Of a stretch of DNA of 64,000 nucleotides, positions 1-8,597 are shown in pieces. The stretch is taken from contig DIZL01000010.1 of NCBI GenBank assembly GCA_002429385.1, positions 1 through 64,000 on the forward strand, written 5' to 3'. Source of the stretch: Prolixibacteraceae bacterium UBA6029. GTDB taxonomy: Bacteria > Bacteroidota > Bacteroidia > Bacteroidales > Prolixibacteraceae. Under the pieces are notes generated by a model. That model was not told where the DNA came from, searched no databases, and worked only from the letters and a program-made list of their open reading frames with translations. Position numbers and translations under genes: made by a program. How positions within the stretch are numbered: the stretch's first letter is position 1; each line of letters begins with the position of its first letter.

Positions 1-158
1 TTTTAAATGCGGATTTAAGGTATAATTGAAACTGTAATCAAAAATAAACAAAATTATTACGAAGCCACACGATTAATTGCTATATTGTCTGCGACTGAAT
101 AGTGATAAATTATCTTTGAAATAAAATTATAGAAATAAAACTAACTGCAGATTGGATA

Positions 159-644
159 TTGTCGCTTAGCGATGAAATATCTTACCAAAACGGTAAAGGC
201 TGTTTGGTAATATATGATTTTGGATTTCAGCTTCATTTAATTGAGCATGCTTTGAATACACTGGCTGTTAAATATGAATGTGACGATGTTTATGAAAAGA
301 GTGATGTTAAATTCAAAAATCAATTATGGCAGATCACTTTAGAGAATATCGAAGATATTTAAGAGTCGTGTCCTGAGCTATACAACCAATTTCAGAAAAG
401 TATTCAGGATGAAATTAAATCGAATGAAGTCTTTATTATAAAACGGGATATTGTTGTCGAATTTTTAGATACCCCAAAATCACAAAGCCAAATACATAAA
501 CATCTTAAAACCGAATTTTACAAAAAACAAGACGACTACATTTCCATAAAGAGTTCGATTAAAAAACATACAGAATGGTTCATTGATAGATTGTTGAAAG
601 AAGACGTAATTAGAAAGAAAAGTAAGAAATACGTTTTAAAATAA
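159..644 (+). pseudogene. Unrecognised gene broken by an in-frame TAA
   Basis: The reading frame is open from base 120 and runs to a TAA at 360-362. It then continues in the same frame with no further stop until 642-644, giving halves of about 67 and 93 residues. The only start in the first half is TTG at 159; an ATA at 129 or 135 sits where an ATG might once have been. The second half has no ATG, but its end (GlnSerGlnIleHisLysHis... then LysLysHisThrGluTrpPheIleAspArg) has the charged helical look of a winged-helix DNA-binding segment. I recognise no family. The simplest reading is a decayed gene. A sequencing error or stop read-through would also fit. Confidence 0.5.
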
Positions 645-846
645 ACCACATAGGATAAACACCATATAATTGAGTTATTGTAAAAGGTAAAAGGTGATAA
701 AAGTGATCCAACTCTTTCTCACGTATCTGCAATTTATTGTAACTTGTATTACTGTAATGATGATTGCGTTAATGCAATATACAATATTTTGGTATTAATT
801 ATTACCCGCAAATTGTTATTCATATCTTTTCCATTTTCATTATTCC

Positions 847-1071
847 CTATTCAATACTTTGTTTTGGAAACACACTAAAACCCTGCTTCACCATTTGTTT
901 TGCTATTTTTTTTCTGTCAATGTAATGCTTGGAAGTGACATTATAATTGCTGTGTTGCATTGAAATTCTTCCATTAATGAATAAATCTTCCTGGGTAATG
1001 TATGTCTTTCTGAAATGCTTGCGTTGCCTGGAATAGCTTCTTTTTAATCTCTTGAAGAAGAAAAGATGTTT
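847..1071 (-). pseudogene. Tyrosine recombinase (phage-type integrase), C-terminal remnant
   Basis: Reading the minus strand from 1071 to the stop at 847-849 gives about 74 residues. They contain the two last landmarks of the tyrosine recombinase catalytic domain: HxxRKT (LysHisPheArgLysThrTyrIle) and, about 20 residues on, MQHSNYNVTSKHYID, with the HS..VT pattern and the Tyr in the nucleophile position. Box I and the N-terminal DNA-binding domains are missing, and an in-frame stop lies immediately upstream at 1072-1074. The fragment is therefore not a functional enzyme. It lies beside a DUF3987 gene, a family often carried on integrated elements, so this looks like the scar of a lost mobile element. 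Identification is from motif order alone. Confidence 0.55.
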
Positions 1072-1356
1072 TTAATGAATAGGACCCGCACTCTGGTGAA
1101 CGTGATCGGAAACTATACTGCAACGTGCTAACAGCTAAATGGGAAAACGCATTTGACGAGCAAAACGCCAGGGAATTTCCCAATAAGATGTAGAAAGACA
1201 GAAAAAGCTTCAAAGTTATCCGGAATAATCTTCGAAGCGTCATCAATTGTCATCCTGGATTCATTTCAGGATTGTTTCAGGATCCCCTAAAATGCGAGGG
1301 GATTTACATTAACTTAGACACGATACTATTGCCCGGTCATCATTAGACCGTCGCAG

Positions 1357-1380
1357 GTTCGCAAGTTCGCAAGTTCGCAG
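1357..1380. repeat. Octamer GTTCGCAA x3, left arm
   Basis: Three head-to-tail copies of GTTCGCAA lie here, the last ending in G. The reverse complement of the same octamer forms the array at 1449-1478. Together the arms could form a hairpin with a loop of about 68 bases on either strand. The repeat lies between the integrase remnant and the DUF3987 gene. Confidence 0.8.
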
Positions 1381-1448
1381 CTTTCTTTATTTATGGAATC
1401 ATCAACTGTTGAAACTGTCTAAGTGAAACCCTGTGAAGTAAAAATATA

Positions 1449-1478
1449 CGAACTTGCGAACTTGCGAACTTGCGAAAC
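1449..1478. repeat. Octamer GAACTTGC x3, right arm
   Basis: About three and a half head-to-tail copies of GAACTTGC, which is a rotation of the reverse complement of GTTCGCAA, form the inverted partner of the array at 1357-1380. The array ends about 50 bases beyond the stop codon of the DUF3987 gene, so it could act as a terminator-like structure for it. Confidence 0.8.
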
Positions 1479-1529
1479 CAGCAACTGCTTAACGTAAAAA
1501 CGATGCTCCACAATCCCTGCTAGCTGCTC

Positions 1530-2963
1530 CTAGCTCGCTTTCTGCATCATAAGATTGGTATAGAGGCCCTGGCACTCCCGACGTATCAACTCTTTTTCAC
1601 AAAATTGGGAGATATATCCTTCAGCAGTTCGAGGGGCTATCCACAAGTTTTTGGCAAGTTCGATAAATTCCGGGTAAGTAAACTTCCCGGGCAGTTGATC
1701 CAGAAACTGTTCCTTTTTGTCTCTGAGTTTTGCGGATTGATTAATTGCAGGCAACTGGGAGAACACATGGCTCGAATGCCGGATCAATACCCTGATCATT
1801 GAAAGGACCCTCTGAAAATCATTGTCCGTGCATTCCTGCTTTTGGGTGAAATTACCCGTTTCAAGGATACGCAGGGCGGTTAGGATCATGGCCAGGCGGA
1901 AGGCAATGAGGCCTAAGCGGCGAATGGTGGCAAGGTATTCCATCCCCTGCAGTCCCAGGTATTTCTCTTGTACCTGTGAAAAGAAGGCATTGAACTGTTC
2001 ATGCTGTTCGGGGGTCAATGAAAACCCGATGGCAGGGTGCTCTCCCAGTGCTATTGATAGGGGAAAGAACTCCAGTCCCAGGGCATCGAAATAGTCTTCC
2101 AGACCTATGTTGCCAGTGGCAAGCGGATCTTTCCATTCGGGCCGGGTGTTCATGTGGTAGAAGATAAAACGGCTGAGCAGACCGTCTTCTGCACTGGGTA
2201 TCAGGGTTAAAACCTGGTGAGGTGTTCCTGAGAACACCCCTGCGATGCAAGGCTTTTTGATCTCAAAATGTTCATGGTCGGTTTTACGGAATAAGGAGAT
2301 CATTTCATGCTGGAATCCCTTTCGCATCCCATCGGAGTAATCGCTGAAATCCGATTGAAAGGCATGGGAGAGGGTATCTCCCTCGGTTTCAAAGATCAGC
2401 CCACGGCCATCGTTCTCGGAAAGCAGTTGGAAAAAGCCCGAGGCCGAGCTATTGGCAGGAATGAAGAGCATCAGTTCAGGTGGCCTGTCTGGTTTTGGAA
2501 TGGCAGCCTCCTTCCATTTGAGCATGTTATACTGCTTCATCCCTGTTTTGTATTCCTGCTTGGCCATTTTTGTCTGCTCCCGCAGGGCATCGTGAATGGG
2601 ATTGACCAGTTGACGGCAAAGCTCCAGCTTGCCTTTGCCGGCAGAGGCCTGTGCAGTGATAAACAAAAAGAGGTAGGGATAAACCCTCTTCCCGCCATAA
2701 TAGCCGTAGACCTTGGGAAGTCCGGAACCAATAGTTGTTAATGATCCAAGGAGCATCATATCCCGCTCTTCGCTGGAGCTGCACCTGTCAACCACCTTTT
2801 GAAGGATAGCAGGAAGGTTTTCGAATACCGAATCGGGGAAGGTGGGTAAATCGTCTTCAGATGGAAGACCGGCCCGAACGCCCGGGATGGCTATAAGGGT
2901 CTTCGGGCAACCGGCTGTTGTGGAAGGTAATCTTCTGATGAGTAATTGTTGAATGTTTTTCAT
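1530..2963 (-). CDS. DUF3987 domain protein
   Basis: This 477-residue protein matches the DUF3987 family: a short N-terminal lead, then LeuGlySerLeuThrThrIleGlySer, TyrProTyrLeuPheLeuPheIle, and the phosphate-binding-loop-like AlaGlnAlaSerAlaGlyLysGlyLys near residue 105. A charged helix and the FETEGDTL and HEMISLF blocks follow. The family is P-loop-related and poorly characterised, common on Bacteroidota integrated elements and often near integrases or primase-like genes. A GTG start at 2993 would add ten residues; I prefer the ATG at 2963 because MetLysAsnIleGlnGlnLeu begins there. The C-terminal 60 residues look like a small winged helix. No function should be inferred beyond likely DNA or ATP handling on a mobile element. 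Confidence 0.75.
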   Translation of the reverse strand: MKNIQQLLIRRLPSTTAGCPKTLIAIPGVRAGLPSEDDLPTFPDSVFENLPAILQKVVDRCSSSEERDMMLLGSLTTIGSGLPKVYGYYGGKRVYPYLFLFITAQASAGKGKLELCRQLVNPIHDALREQTKMAKQEYKTGMKQYNMLKWKEAAIPKPDRPPELMLFIPANSSASGFFQLLSENDGRGLIFETEGDTLSHAFQSDFSDYSDGMRKGFQHEMISLFRKTDHEHFEIKKPCIAGVFSGTPHQVLTLIPSAEDGLLSRFIFYHMNTRPEWKDPLATGNIGLEDYFDALGLEFFPLSIALGEHPAIGFSLTPEQHEQFNAFFSQVQEKYLGLQGMEYLATIRRLGLIAFRLAMILTALRILETGNFTQKQECTDNDFQRVLSMIRVLIRHSSHVFSQLPAINQSAKLRDKKEQFLDQLPGKFTYPEFIELAKNLWIAPRTAEGYISQFCEKELIRRECQGLYTNLMMQKAS

Positions 2964-3058
2964 GATGTGAATATTTTTAAGATTAATATTCACAAAGAAA
3001 ACCTTCGATCAATTCAACTATTTGGTATAAAAGTGTTCAAAATTTGTTCCAAAACTGT

Positions 3059-3961
3059 TCAATTCAGTTCTTTTTTACTTCTCTTTTCATAATTTGACTT
3101 AAGCCGGCTTAAGAGGGGATGAATGTCATCATTGAATTTATCATTTTCAGGGAGTATTTTTGACATAGTGATCCCAAAGGTATCTTTGATGAATTCCATA
3201 TATTTCGATTGAGAACGTGCAGTGATCAATTGCTCGTAGGCAAGAAAATGATAGATGTAGGAATATTTGGCCACCGGCGAATTATCATCCAGGGTATATT
3301 CCATTTGCAGGTACCAGAATAGTTCATACGACGCTTCTTTTTTAAAAATCTGGTGATGCTTTGATGAGAAGATGGTTCCATTTACCGGCAAGCCTGTTTC
3401 ATTGTTTTTACCAATTCTCATCTCTTCCCCGGATCCATTGACAGAAGAGATCGTTTCAGCAGATTCATTTTTCCGGTCAATACCCGTTTGGTCCCGGAGT
3501 TCTTGCTCCATATCCTCCAGTTCGGAATAAAAGATGGTCCATACGATGAATTCTTCACTTGCTTTTTGAGCATTTGTTAAGGCACATTCCACATGATCCA
3601 CTTCATTGTAACCCTCCTCAGAATCAGGGAACCTGATCAGTTCTACCTTGAAAATCGAAGTGTCATCAGGGATCAGGGGAATATTGAAAGGCAGACCGTT
3701 GGATTGCTTTTTATACTCTATTTCCAAATGCTGCTCATAAAGATCCATGGCATAATGAGCCTTCATACCCATTTCCTTTATTTTTTCCTGTATTTCCTTT
3801 CGTTTGGATTGAATGAATTCCAATTTCATTTGATCTTCCCCGCAGAATGTCAAATCAAGGCAAAACCGGGTCACCAGGTCAGCGCAAGTCCGTACAATGG
3901 ACATGAGCCTTTTCTCATCGGGTTCATCTGTGATAAGTTGTATTTTTTCTATTATTTCCAT
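3059..3961 (-). CDS. Hypothetical protein upstream of DUF3987 gene
   Basis: A 300-residue soluble, acidic and helix-rich protein with no signal peptide and no membrane segment. I do not recognise a family. The first half is a charged helical region containing a 12-residue Lys/Glu-rich coiled-coil-like stretch. The middle (about 160-195) is polar and probably disordered. The C-terminal 100 residues carry aromatic-rich helices (SerTyrGluLeuPheTrpTyrLeu and TyrSerTyrIleTyrHisPhe). It is co-directional with the DUF3987 gene and 95 bases upstream of it, so the two may be one transcript of the same decayed element. It does not show the pattern I would expect of RteC. Confidence 0.6.
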   Translation of the reverse strand: MEIIEKIQLITDEPDEKRLMSIVRTCADLVTRFCLDLTFCGEDQMKLEFIQSKRKEIQEKIKEMGMKAHYAMDLYEQHLEIEYKKQSNGLPFNIPLIPDDTSIFKVELIRFPDSEEGYNEVDHVECALTNAQKASEEFIVWTIFYSELEDMEQELRDQTGIDRKNESAETISSVNGSGEEMRIGKNNETGLPVNGTIFSSKHHQIFKKEASYELFWYLQMEYTLDDNSPVAKYSYIYHFLAYEQLITARSQSKYMEFIKDTFGITMSKILPENDKFNDDIHPLLSRLKSNYEKRSKKELN

Positions 3962-4571
3962 AAGAACTGTTGTGAAGTGATTCTCAATTGGGTTTCACCG
4001 GTCCGCTTCTTAATACTTTAACAATCAATGGCAAACTATTTTAATTCCTGACCTGTTTGCCTACTCCCTGCCTCCTGAAAGCTTTGCCGGGTTGACATTT
4101 CTAAAATAATAAATAATATTTATAATTACACGATAATACTTTATTATTCAATCACGTTACACATTATTTTTTTGTTGCGTAAGGTGAGTTATATAAAGGA
4201 ATGGCAAGACATAGTTAAATCAGAGGTAATGATGATGAGTGTTTGAAACTTTCAAACCGGTCACAATTAGTGACCAGTTCATTGGTCTCATTATGAACAA
4301 GTTGAAACTGACCCAGTCGGTACCATCCCATTGATGTCAACGAGATGGTACCGATTGGCTGACCGCTATTTTACAGGCTTCTTTCGCTTTTGAAATTACG
4401 GAAAGGAAATTTCAAAAATCAGTGTATTCTAATGCTTTAGCAAGTTGACGAGCTCCTCAAAATTCATTTTTATAAGCATCCATTTGTCTGATCTGCTCAA
4501 AAACGCTTAGTCCTTGTTTTGATAGTTCGTTTGTCCTGGTCTTTATTGTTTAAAGTGAATACAACGAGGCA
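3962..4571. other. 610-base intergenic region with three hairpins
   Basis: No gene is visible. The left part is AT-rich and probably holds the promoter of the 300-residue gene. The right part contains three successive perfect inverted repeats between 4241 and 4353, listed separately. Nothing else recognisable was seen. Confidence 0.6.
4241..4353. repeat. Cluster of three perfect inverted repeats
   Basis: Three stem-loops follow each other within 113 bases. They are GTTTGAAA-C-TTTCAAAC at 4241-4257, GGTCAC-aatta-GTGACC at 4259-4275, and CGGTACCATC at 4318-4327 pairing with GATGGTACCG at 4344-4353 across a 16-base loop. No T-run follows any of them, so they are not ordinary intrinsic terminators. 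They could belong to a structured RNA or be the end of a lost mobile element. Confidence 0.65.
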
Positions 4572-5660
4572 TTACTTTATAGCTGAGACTTTATTGATTT
4601 CAGTATATAGAGCCCTAAAACAAGCCGATTCACTATCCGGGCCGGCTGGTTTCTTGCCATAGAACTGATCCAGAAATGAATTTGGGCCATTCCAGACGGT
4701 TTGCATCATTCCCTGATAACGATCTTTTAAGGCCGGGGTGGCATATTTGCGGAATCGTTCCATATCCTGGGCCTGAACAACGGCATTTGCAGGATTTCTC
4801 CACGGACAGGTAATGACAGAAAGTCCTTTCATGGCAAACATAACCGGTGTCTGATCAGGACGTTCGTAATGCCAGTCGCAAATCATCACGTCTTTGTAAA
4901 TCAGGTCAATCGCGCGGTTGGTATTGTTCATGCTGGCTTCCCACATACCCATTCCTGTCGTTTTACCATCGATCAATCGGTCACCCCATATCCATAACTT
5001 GCGGTTTTTAAGGGCCAGATGATTCCTGATCAGATTTACCTCGTTGGCAAACAGTTCAGCTTTATCGAATCCCGAACAACGCGGACAGCTTTCATGACCA
5101 ATATAGAACACCTCGTCCATGCCGGCATGGAATGCATCGGACTCAAAAGCGTCACAGATTTCATCCATCAGTTCGAATACCACTTTATGAACTCCCGGGT
5201 GTAAGGGACAGTAACTTCTGCAATACAAGCCATCAGCATTCGGCCATTTGTATTTCTCAGGCATCTTCACATTGGGCGTTTCATCAAACTCAGGATAGAC
5301 CTGAAGCAGCTTTCCTGTTTTCTCGGCCCATGACTGGTGCCCAAGCATATTAATTTGGGGGATCAGGCGAATGTTGTGTTTTTTGCAGACTTCAACTATC
5401 TTTTTTACATCACCTTTGGTAAGGCCATCTTTATCACTCAATTCAGGATGACTTTCAAACTGGAAACCGTATCCGACCATTAAAACCAGTGTATTCACCT
5501 GGCGGGGGGCTAATTCCTCATCAATAAACTTCACAAAAGTGTCGAGATGAGCGGCATCAGGAGCTCCAATGCAAAGGCCGCGAACGGGCAGTAAGTCCTG
5601 AGCTTTCCCAAAACCATAAAAGCCAAGGATTAAAGCAACGATAATAAGTATTTTCTTCAT
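4572..5660 (-). CDS. Glycoside hydrolase family 20-like protein (beta-N-acetylhexosaminidase-like)
   Basis: A 362-residue protein with an N-terminal signal peptide (MKKILIIVALILGFYGFGKA, cut about residue 20). It is followed directly by a TIM-barrel resembling the GH20 catalytic domain, without the usual N-terminal GH20b domain. The catalytic pair is visible in HisAlaGlyMetAspGluVal (Asp182-Glu183), the counterpart of the HxGxDE motif of substrate-assisted hexosaminidases. LIPQINMLGHQSW near residue 100 fits the preceding barrel strand. It probably acts in the periplasm or at the outer membrane, releasing terminal GlcNAc or GalNAc. The adjacent downstream-strand gene for a GlcN-acetylating membrane protein supports amino-sugar use. 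Substrate is not determinable; GH20-like non-canonical members exist. Confidence 0.75.
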   Translation of the reverse strand: MKKILIIVALILGFYGFGKAQDLLPVRGLCIGAPDAAHLDTFVKFIDEELAPRQVNTLVLMVGYGFQFESHPELSDKDGLTKGDVKKIVEVCKKHNIRLIPQINMLGHQSWAEKTGKLLQVYPEFDETPNVKMPEKYKWPNADGLYCRSYCPLHPGVHKVVFELMDEICDAFESDAFHAGMDEVFYIGHESCPRCSGFDKAELFANEVNLIRNHLALKNRKLWIWGDRLIDGKTTGMGMWEASMNNTNRAIDLIYKDVMICDWHYERPDQTPVMFAMKGLSVITCPWRNPANAVVQAQDMERFRKYATPALKDRYQGMMQTVWNGPNSFLDQFYGKKPAGPDSESACFRALYTEINKVSAIK

Positions 5661-5695
5661 GTTTTAAGTTATTAGTATTGTTAGTGTTTAAGTTT

Positions 5696-6895
5696 CTAAA
5701 GTTTTAAGCGGATGTTAATTTTCGAGAGCAAGGCAGCAAAGCCAACCATTGTCAGAGCCCATCCTAGTGAGCCGCATATGGCAAGAAGCTGACTGCTTTC
5801 CTGTTTGTAGAAAAACAATGGGAGACTCAGACCCCAGATGATAAAATAAATCACATCAGGAGCCAGATAAGTGGTGAGTGAATTCTGTCCGGCAGGTTTA
5901 AAAACAGCAGCCCATTTACTTTTGCCCTGAATATCGATTATCCAGTATAACAGCGCAAAGATGATCAGGCTGATTCCGTTACAGATCATACCCCAGCTGG
6001 GTGTTCCATGTATTTTGGAAATGATGAACCAATTGCGAAGGAAAAAGCCTGCCGCCAGTGAAAGAATTCCTAGTACCACAAAGATTCCTGCTGTTTTTCC
6101 CGGGTTGAACTTACTTTGTTTTAGGATCAAACTGCAAACCAATCCGGCCAGCACGATCATTGGAACACTTCCGCTAATGATTACCCCGAATACCGGATTC
6201 AGGAAACTCAGGAAACCAAGCATCCCGGATTGGAATAGGATATTAATGCCAATAAATGAAAACCATAGAATTACTGTTGGAACCAATCTTTGGCCAATGA
6301 ACAGACTTGCAGTGGCAGCCACCAGGTATCCCCAGCCGATTAACCCGAGAATTCCCCACCATCCGGTTTTGATCCAGGTTACATGTGCGGGATCTCCGGC
6401 TTTAAAAATCACAGCCAGTATTATAAGAATAAGCACCCCCAGTACCTTTAATCCCAGGAATAGCTTTTTAAGTTTACTGTTCTCAGGATATCTATTCCAG
6501 ATCAGAAAAATGGATACATACATCAGAATGGCATAGAGTTCTCCGTTTATTCCGCTTAATCCTGAATTCAGTCTTCCGTGGTTAATCATCAAGACACCAA
6601 TCAATAGCAGACTTGCTGTTCGCAAAATGATGTGCTGAAAGACTTTCAATTTTGTTTCCCCGTTTTTTATGCGGGAATTGATAGCGTATGGAATTGCCAT
6701 ACCCACCATAAAGAGAAATCCGGGAAACACCCAGTCGGCAAGTCCCATTCCATCGACATTGCCTTTGGTATGCACCATCCATCCGGGAACTCCGGGTTCA
6801 AACAAATCGTTCACGAAAAGCATCAGGAACAGGGTCAGCCCCCGCATGATGTCGATCGAAAGGATCCTTTTCGTTGTGGGTTTAAGATTTTGCAT
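5696..6895 (-). CDS. NagX / heparan-alpha-glucosaminide N-acetyltransferase family membrane protein
   Basis: A 399-residue polytopic membrane protein with about ten to eleven hydrophobic segments. The start carries the family signature: SerIleAspIleMetArgGlyLeuThr at residues 13-21, followed by PGWMVH, GMGLADWVFPGFLFMVG and a basic loop. The C-terminal half contains GTPSWGMICNGIS and TTYLAPDVIY, also typical. Lysosomal HGSNAT relatives transfer acetyl from cytosolic acetyl-CoA across the membrane to glucosamine ends; bacterial members cluster with GlcNAc or chitin genes. The GH20-like gene lies 35 bases downstream on the same strand, so the two likely form an operon for amino-sugar breakdown. 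Its first 14 bases overlap the end of the truncated sigma factor. Confidence 0.8.
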   Translation of the reverse strand: MQNLKPTTKRILSIDIMRGLTLFLMLFVNDLFEPGVPGWMVHTKGNVDGMGLADWVFPGFLFMVGMAIPYAINSRIKNGETKLKVFQHIILRTASLLLIGVLMINHGRLNSGLSGINGELYAILMYVSIFLIWNRYPENSKLKKLFLGLKVLGVLILIILAVIFKAGDPAHVTWIKTGWWGILGLIGWGYLVAATASLFIGQRLVPTVILWFSFIGINILFQSGMLGFLSFLNPVFGVIISGSVPMIVLAGLVCSLILKQSKFNPGKTAGIFVVLGILSLAAGFFLRNWFIISKIHGTPSWGMICNGISLIIFALLYWIIDIQGKSKWAAVFKPAGQNSLTTYLAPDVIYFIIWGLSLPLFFYKQESSQLLAICGSLGWALTMVGFAALLSKINIRLKL

Positions 6896-7109
6896 GGAAA
6901 TATGCTTTTAAGGAAGTATTCACCTGCAGGCGGGTACCTTTGCTCCATAGGAAAACGAAAAAATCCTGTACCAAATCTTCTGTTGCTTCACGGTCATTCA
7001 AAAAACGCATCGGGAATGCGCATAAACCAGAGTAGTAATAGTTAAAAACAAAATCAAAGATGACCTTGTCTTGTTTTCTTAAACCCTCAATGAGAATGTT
7101 TTCGTTCAT
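6882..7109 (-). pseudogene. Truncated ECF RNA polymerase sigma factor (region 2 only)
   Basis: The 75 residues match the N-terminal half of the Bacteroidota ECF sigma factors that control polysaccharide loci: IlePheAspPheValPheAsnTyrTyr, LeuCysAlaPhe, then GluAlaThrGluAspLeuValGlnAspPhePheValPheLeuTrp, the core of sigma region 2. Such proteins normally continue SLKAYLF...RN for another 110 residues with sigma region 4. Here the frame reads SLKAYFHAKS and stops within the start of the acetyltransferase gene. Region 4 is absent, so -35 recognition is lost. A deletion that joined the sigma gene to the next gene is the likeliest cause. Confidence 0.75.
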
Positions 7110-7281
7110 AAGCAGGTCTGGTTAGTTATTAGCAAAACTAGCAATAATTGAAAACAATTGAAAAATTTTAATGTATTTAGAACTGAATTTTATATCATAG
7201 ATTTAATCAAACTGATTTAATGCCGTTTTGAACCATGGTCTAAGCATCACCCTAACCTGATGAATAAAAATAGATATAAAC

Positions 7282-7330
7282 AAAAAAGCGGATGAACTCA
7301 GGATTTTCATCCTTCATTCATCTGCTTTTT
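7282..7330 (-). terminator. Intrinsic terminator after the DJ-1/PfpI gene
   Basis: AAAAAGCGGATGAA at 7284-7297 pairs with TTCATCTGCTTTTT at about 7317-7330 with one G-T wobble. The stem is flanked by A- and T-runs on both sides, so it can terminate transcription in either direction. It lies just beyond the stop codon of the DJ-1/PfpI gene at 7358. Confidence 0.7.
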
Positions 7331-7357
7331 AGTAATTCGTTACAAAATCATCAATTT

Positions 7358-7945
7358 CTATATCTCGATTTTGGCTCCCATCACTTTTAAGAATTCGCGG
7401 ATAAAGCTTGGATGGGCTGGCCATGCCGGAGCAGTAACTAATTTGCCATCCACATAAGCTCCGGTTACAGCAATGGACTGGTATTCTCCTCCCGCCATGG
7501 TTACTTCAGGCCCGACAGCGGGATAAGCGGTAAGCTTCCTTCCCCGAACCAAATCAGCTGCAGTTAAAATCTGAATGCCATGGCAAATGGCAGCAACCGG
7601 CAGATCGTTAACAAAGAAATACTTTGCAATTTGGAGAACCTTTTCGTTTAGACGCAGATATTCGGGCGCCCTACCTCCGGCAATGACCAGTCCGAGGTAA
7701 TCACTAACTTTAACATCATCAAAACTGTAATTTAAAATAAAATGGTGTCCCGGTTTCTCGGAGTATGTCTGATCACCTTCAAAGTCATGAATGGCTGTTT
7801 TAATGGTATCTCCCTTTTTTTTACCAGGGCAAACAGCATGAACTTCGTACCCAACCATTTCCAGCATTTGAAACGGTACCATGGTTTCATAATCTTCAGT
7901 AAAATCTCCGGTTAAGAATAATAATTTTTTCATGGCTATATTCAT
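7358..7945 (-). CDS. DJ-1/PfpI family protein (class I glutamine amidotransferase-like)
   Basis: A 195-residue protein of the DJ-1/PfpI fold. It begins [13 protein letters not shown] with the conserved Glu near residue 17. It has the [11 protein letters not shown] turn near residue 90 and the nucleophile elbow AlaAlaIleCysHisGly (Cys121, His122). Family members include proteases, chaperones and deglycases of uncertain substrate, so only the fold is safe. The start used is the first ATG; a second at 7933 (MetLysLysLeuLeu) is equally plausible and four residues shorter. It stands alone between a terminator and a 380-base gap. Confidence 0.85.
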   Translation of the reverse strand: MNIAMKKLLFLTGDFTEDYETMVPFQMLEMVGYEVHAVCPGKKKGDTIKTAIHDFEGDQTYSEKPGHHFILNYSFDDVKVSDYLGLVIAGGRAPEYLRLNEKVLQIAKYFFVNDLPVAAICHGIQILTAADLVRGRKLTAYPAVGPEVTMAGGEYQSIAVTGAYVDGKLVTAPAWPAHPSFIREFLKVMGAKIEI

Positions 7946-8327
7946 TTAGATTAATAAATGTGATGCTGACCTTGGAATGCTTATTGATTGGTAAATTCCG
8001 TTCTTTTCATAAGTTTGACTTTCCTGGAAATGTCACGAACATATTGTGCTTTTGCCATATTAACCAGGCAAAAGTCCTACCCTAAAGTGATTATCCTTGA
8101 AAAGCAATAATATAAACAATATCTCTATCCCTATTGTTCGTTGATCTTTAGGATTTTAATGATGAGGAGTAAGATTCATTGGTGATGTGGGTGAATCCGA
8201 CATAAAGGCAGTGATAACAGACACCTGTCTTTATAAGCAGTTGTTGATATTGGATTCTTCGATTTGCTGGCAGGTAAAGTATAGAGCCCTGACAGATTTC
8301 TCTTTGACGGGAAGGAAATCGTAATTA
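7946..8327. other. Intergenic gap without recognisable features
   Basis: Nothing coding is supported on either strand. The 200 bases next to 7945 presumably carry the DJ-1 promoter, but I could not pick out a convincing -7/-33 pair. Confidence 0.5.
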
Positions 8328-8597
8328 TCAAACCTCGCTATGCAGTACAGGAATTAAAAATGAACTTACCCAAAGATTACCTTCTGTTCTTAGGGTATGC
8401 ATAGTATCGGCAGGAACAACAAAAACACCACCTGGGGCCAATTCAATTTCTTCATGTTCCAAAACGCCAAAACCTTCTCCTTTAATACAATAAAAAATCT
8501 CGTTATGATTCTGATGTTTATGTAATGCATTCTTTTTGTCAGATCTTATGTGGTAGACATTGGTTACTATTTTTAATTTGATCGCTTCTAAATCCAT
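8328..8597 (-). CDS. Small cupin domain protein
   Basis: An 89-residue single-domain cupin. Motif 1 reads HisLysHisGlnAsnHisAsnGlu with a likely metal set at His26, His28 and Glu33. Motif 2 is ProAlaAspThrMetHisThrLeu with His67. Gly-rich turns (IKGEGFGVLEHEEIELAPGG) link the strands. Cupins of this size bind a divalent metal and serve as enzymes, sugar-isomerase-like proteins or sensors; nothing here picks among these. No signal peptide is visible, so it is cytoplasmic. It is flanked by non-coding DNA on both sides. Confidence 0.8.
   Translation of the reverse strand: MDLEAIKLKIVTNVYHIRSDKKNALHKHQNHNEIFYCIKGEGFGVLEHEEIELAPGGVFVVPADTMHTLRTEGNLWVSSFLIPVLHSEV

Larger units (their letters stand above)
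1072..1529. other. Non-coding gap with two arms of an 8-bp repeat
   Basis: No convincing gene is visible here. The notable content is two arrays of the octamer GTTCGCAA facing each other, listed separately at 1357-1380 and 1449-1478. A 90-residue minus-strand reading frame across 974-1246 has no family signature and runs out of frame over the integrase remnant. Confidence 0.6.

Noticed and set aside
974..1246. 90-residue minus-strand frame
   Set aside because: No family pattern; it overlaps the integrase remnant out of frame, and the integrase motifs are in the other frame.
2307..2741. 144-residue plus-strand frame
   Set aside because: Antisense shadow of the DUF3987 gene, which has clear family motifs.
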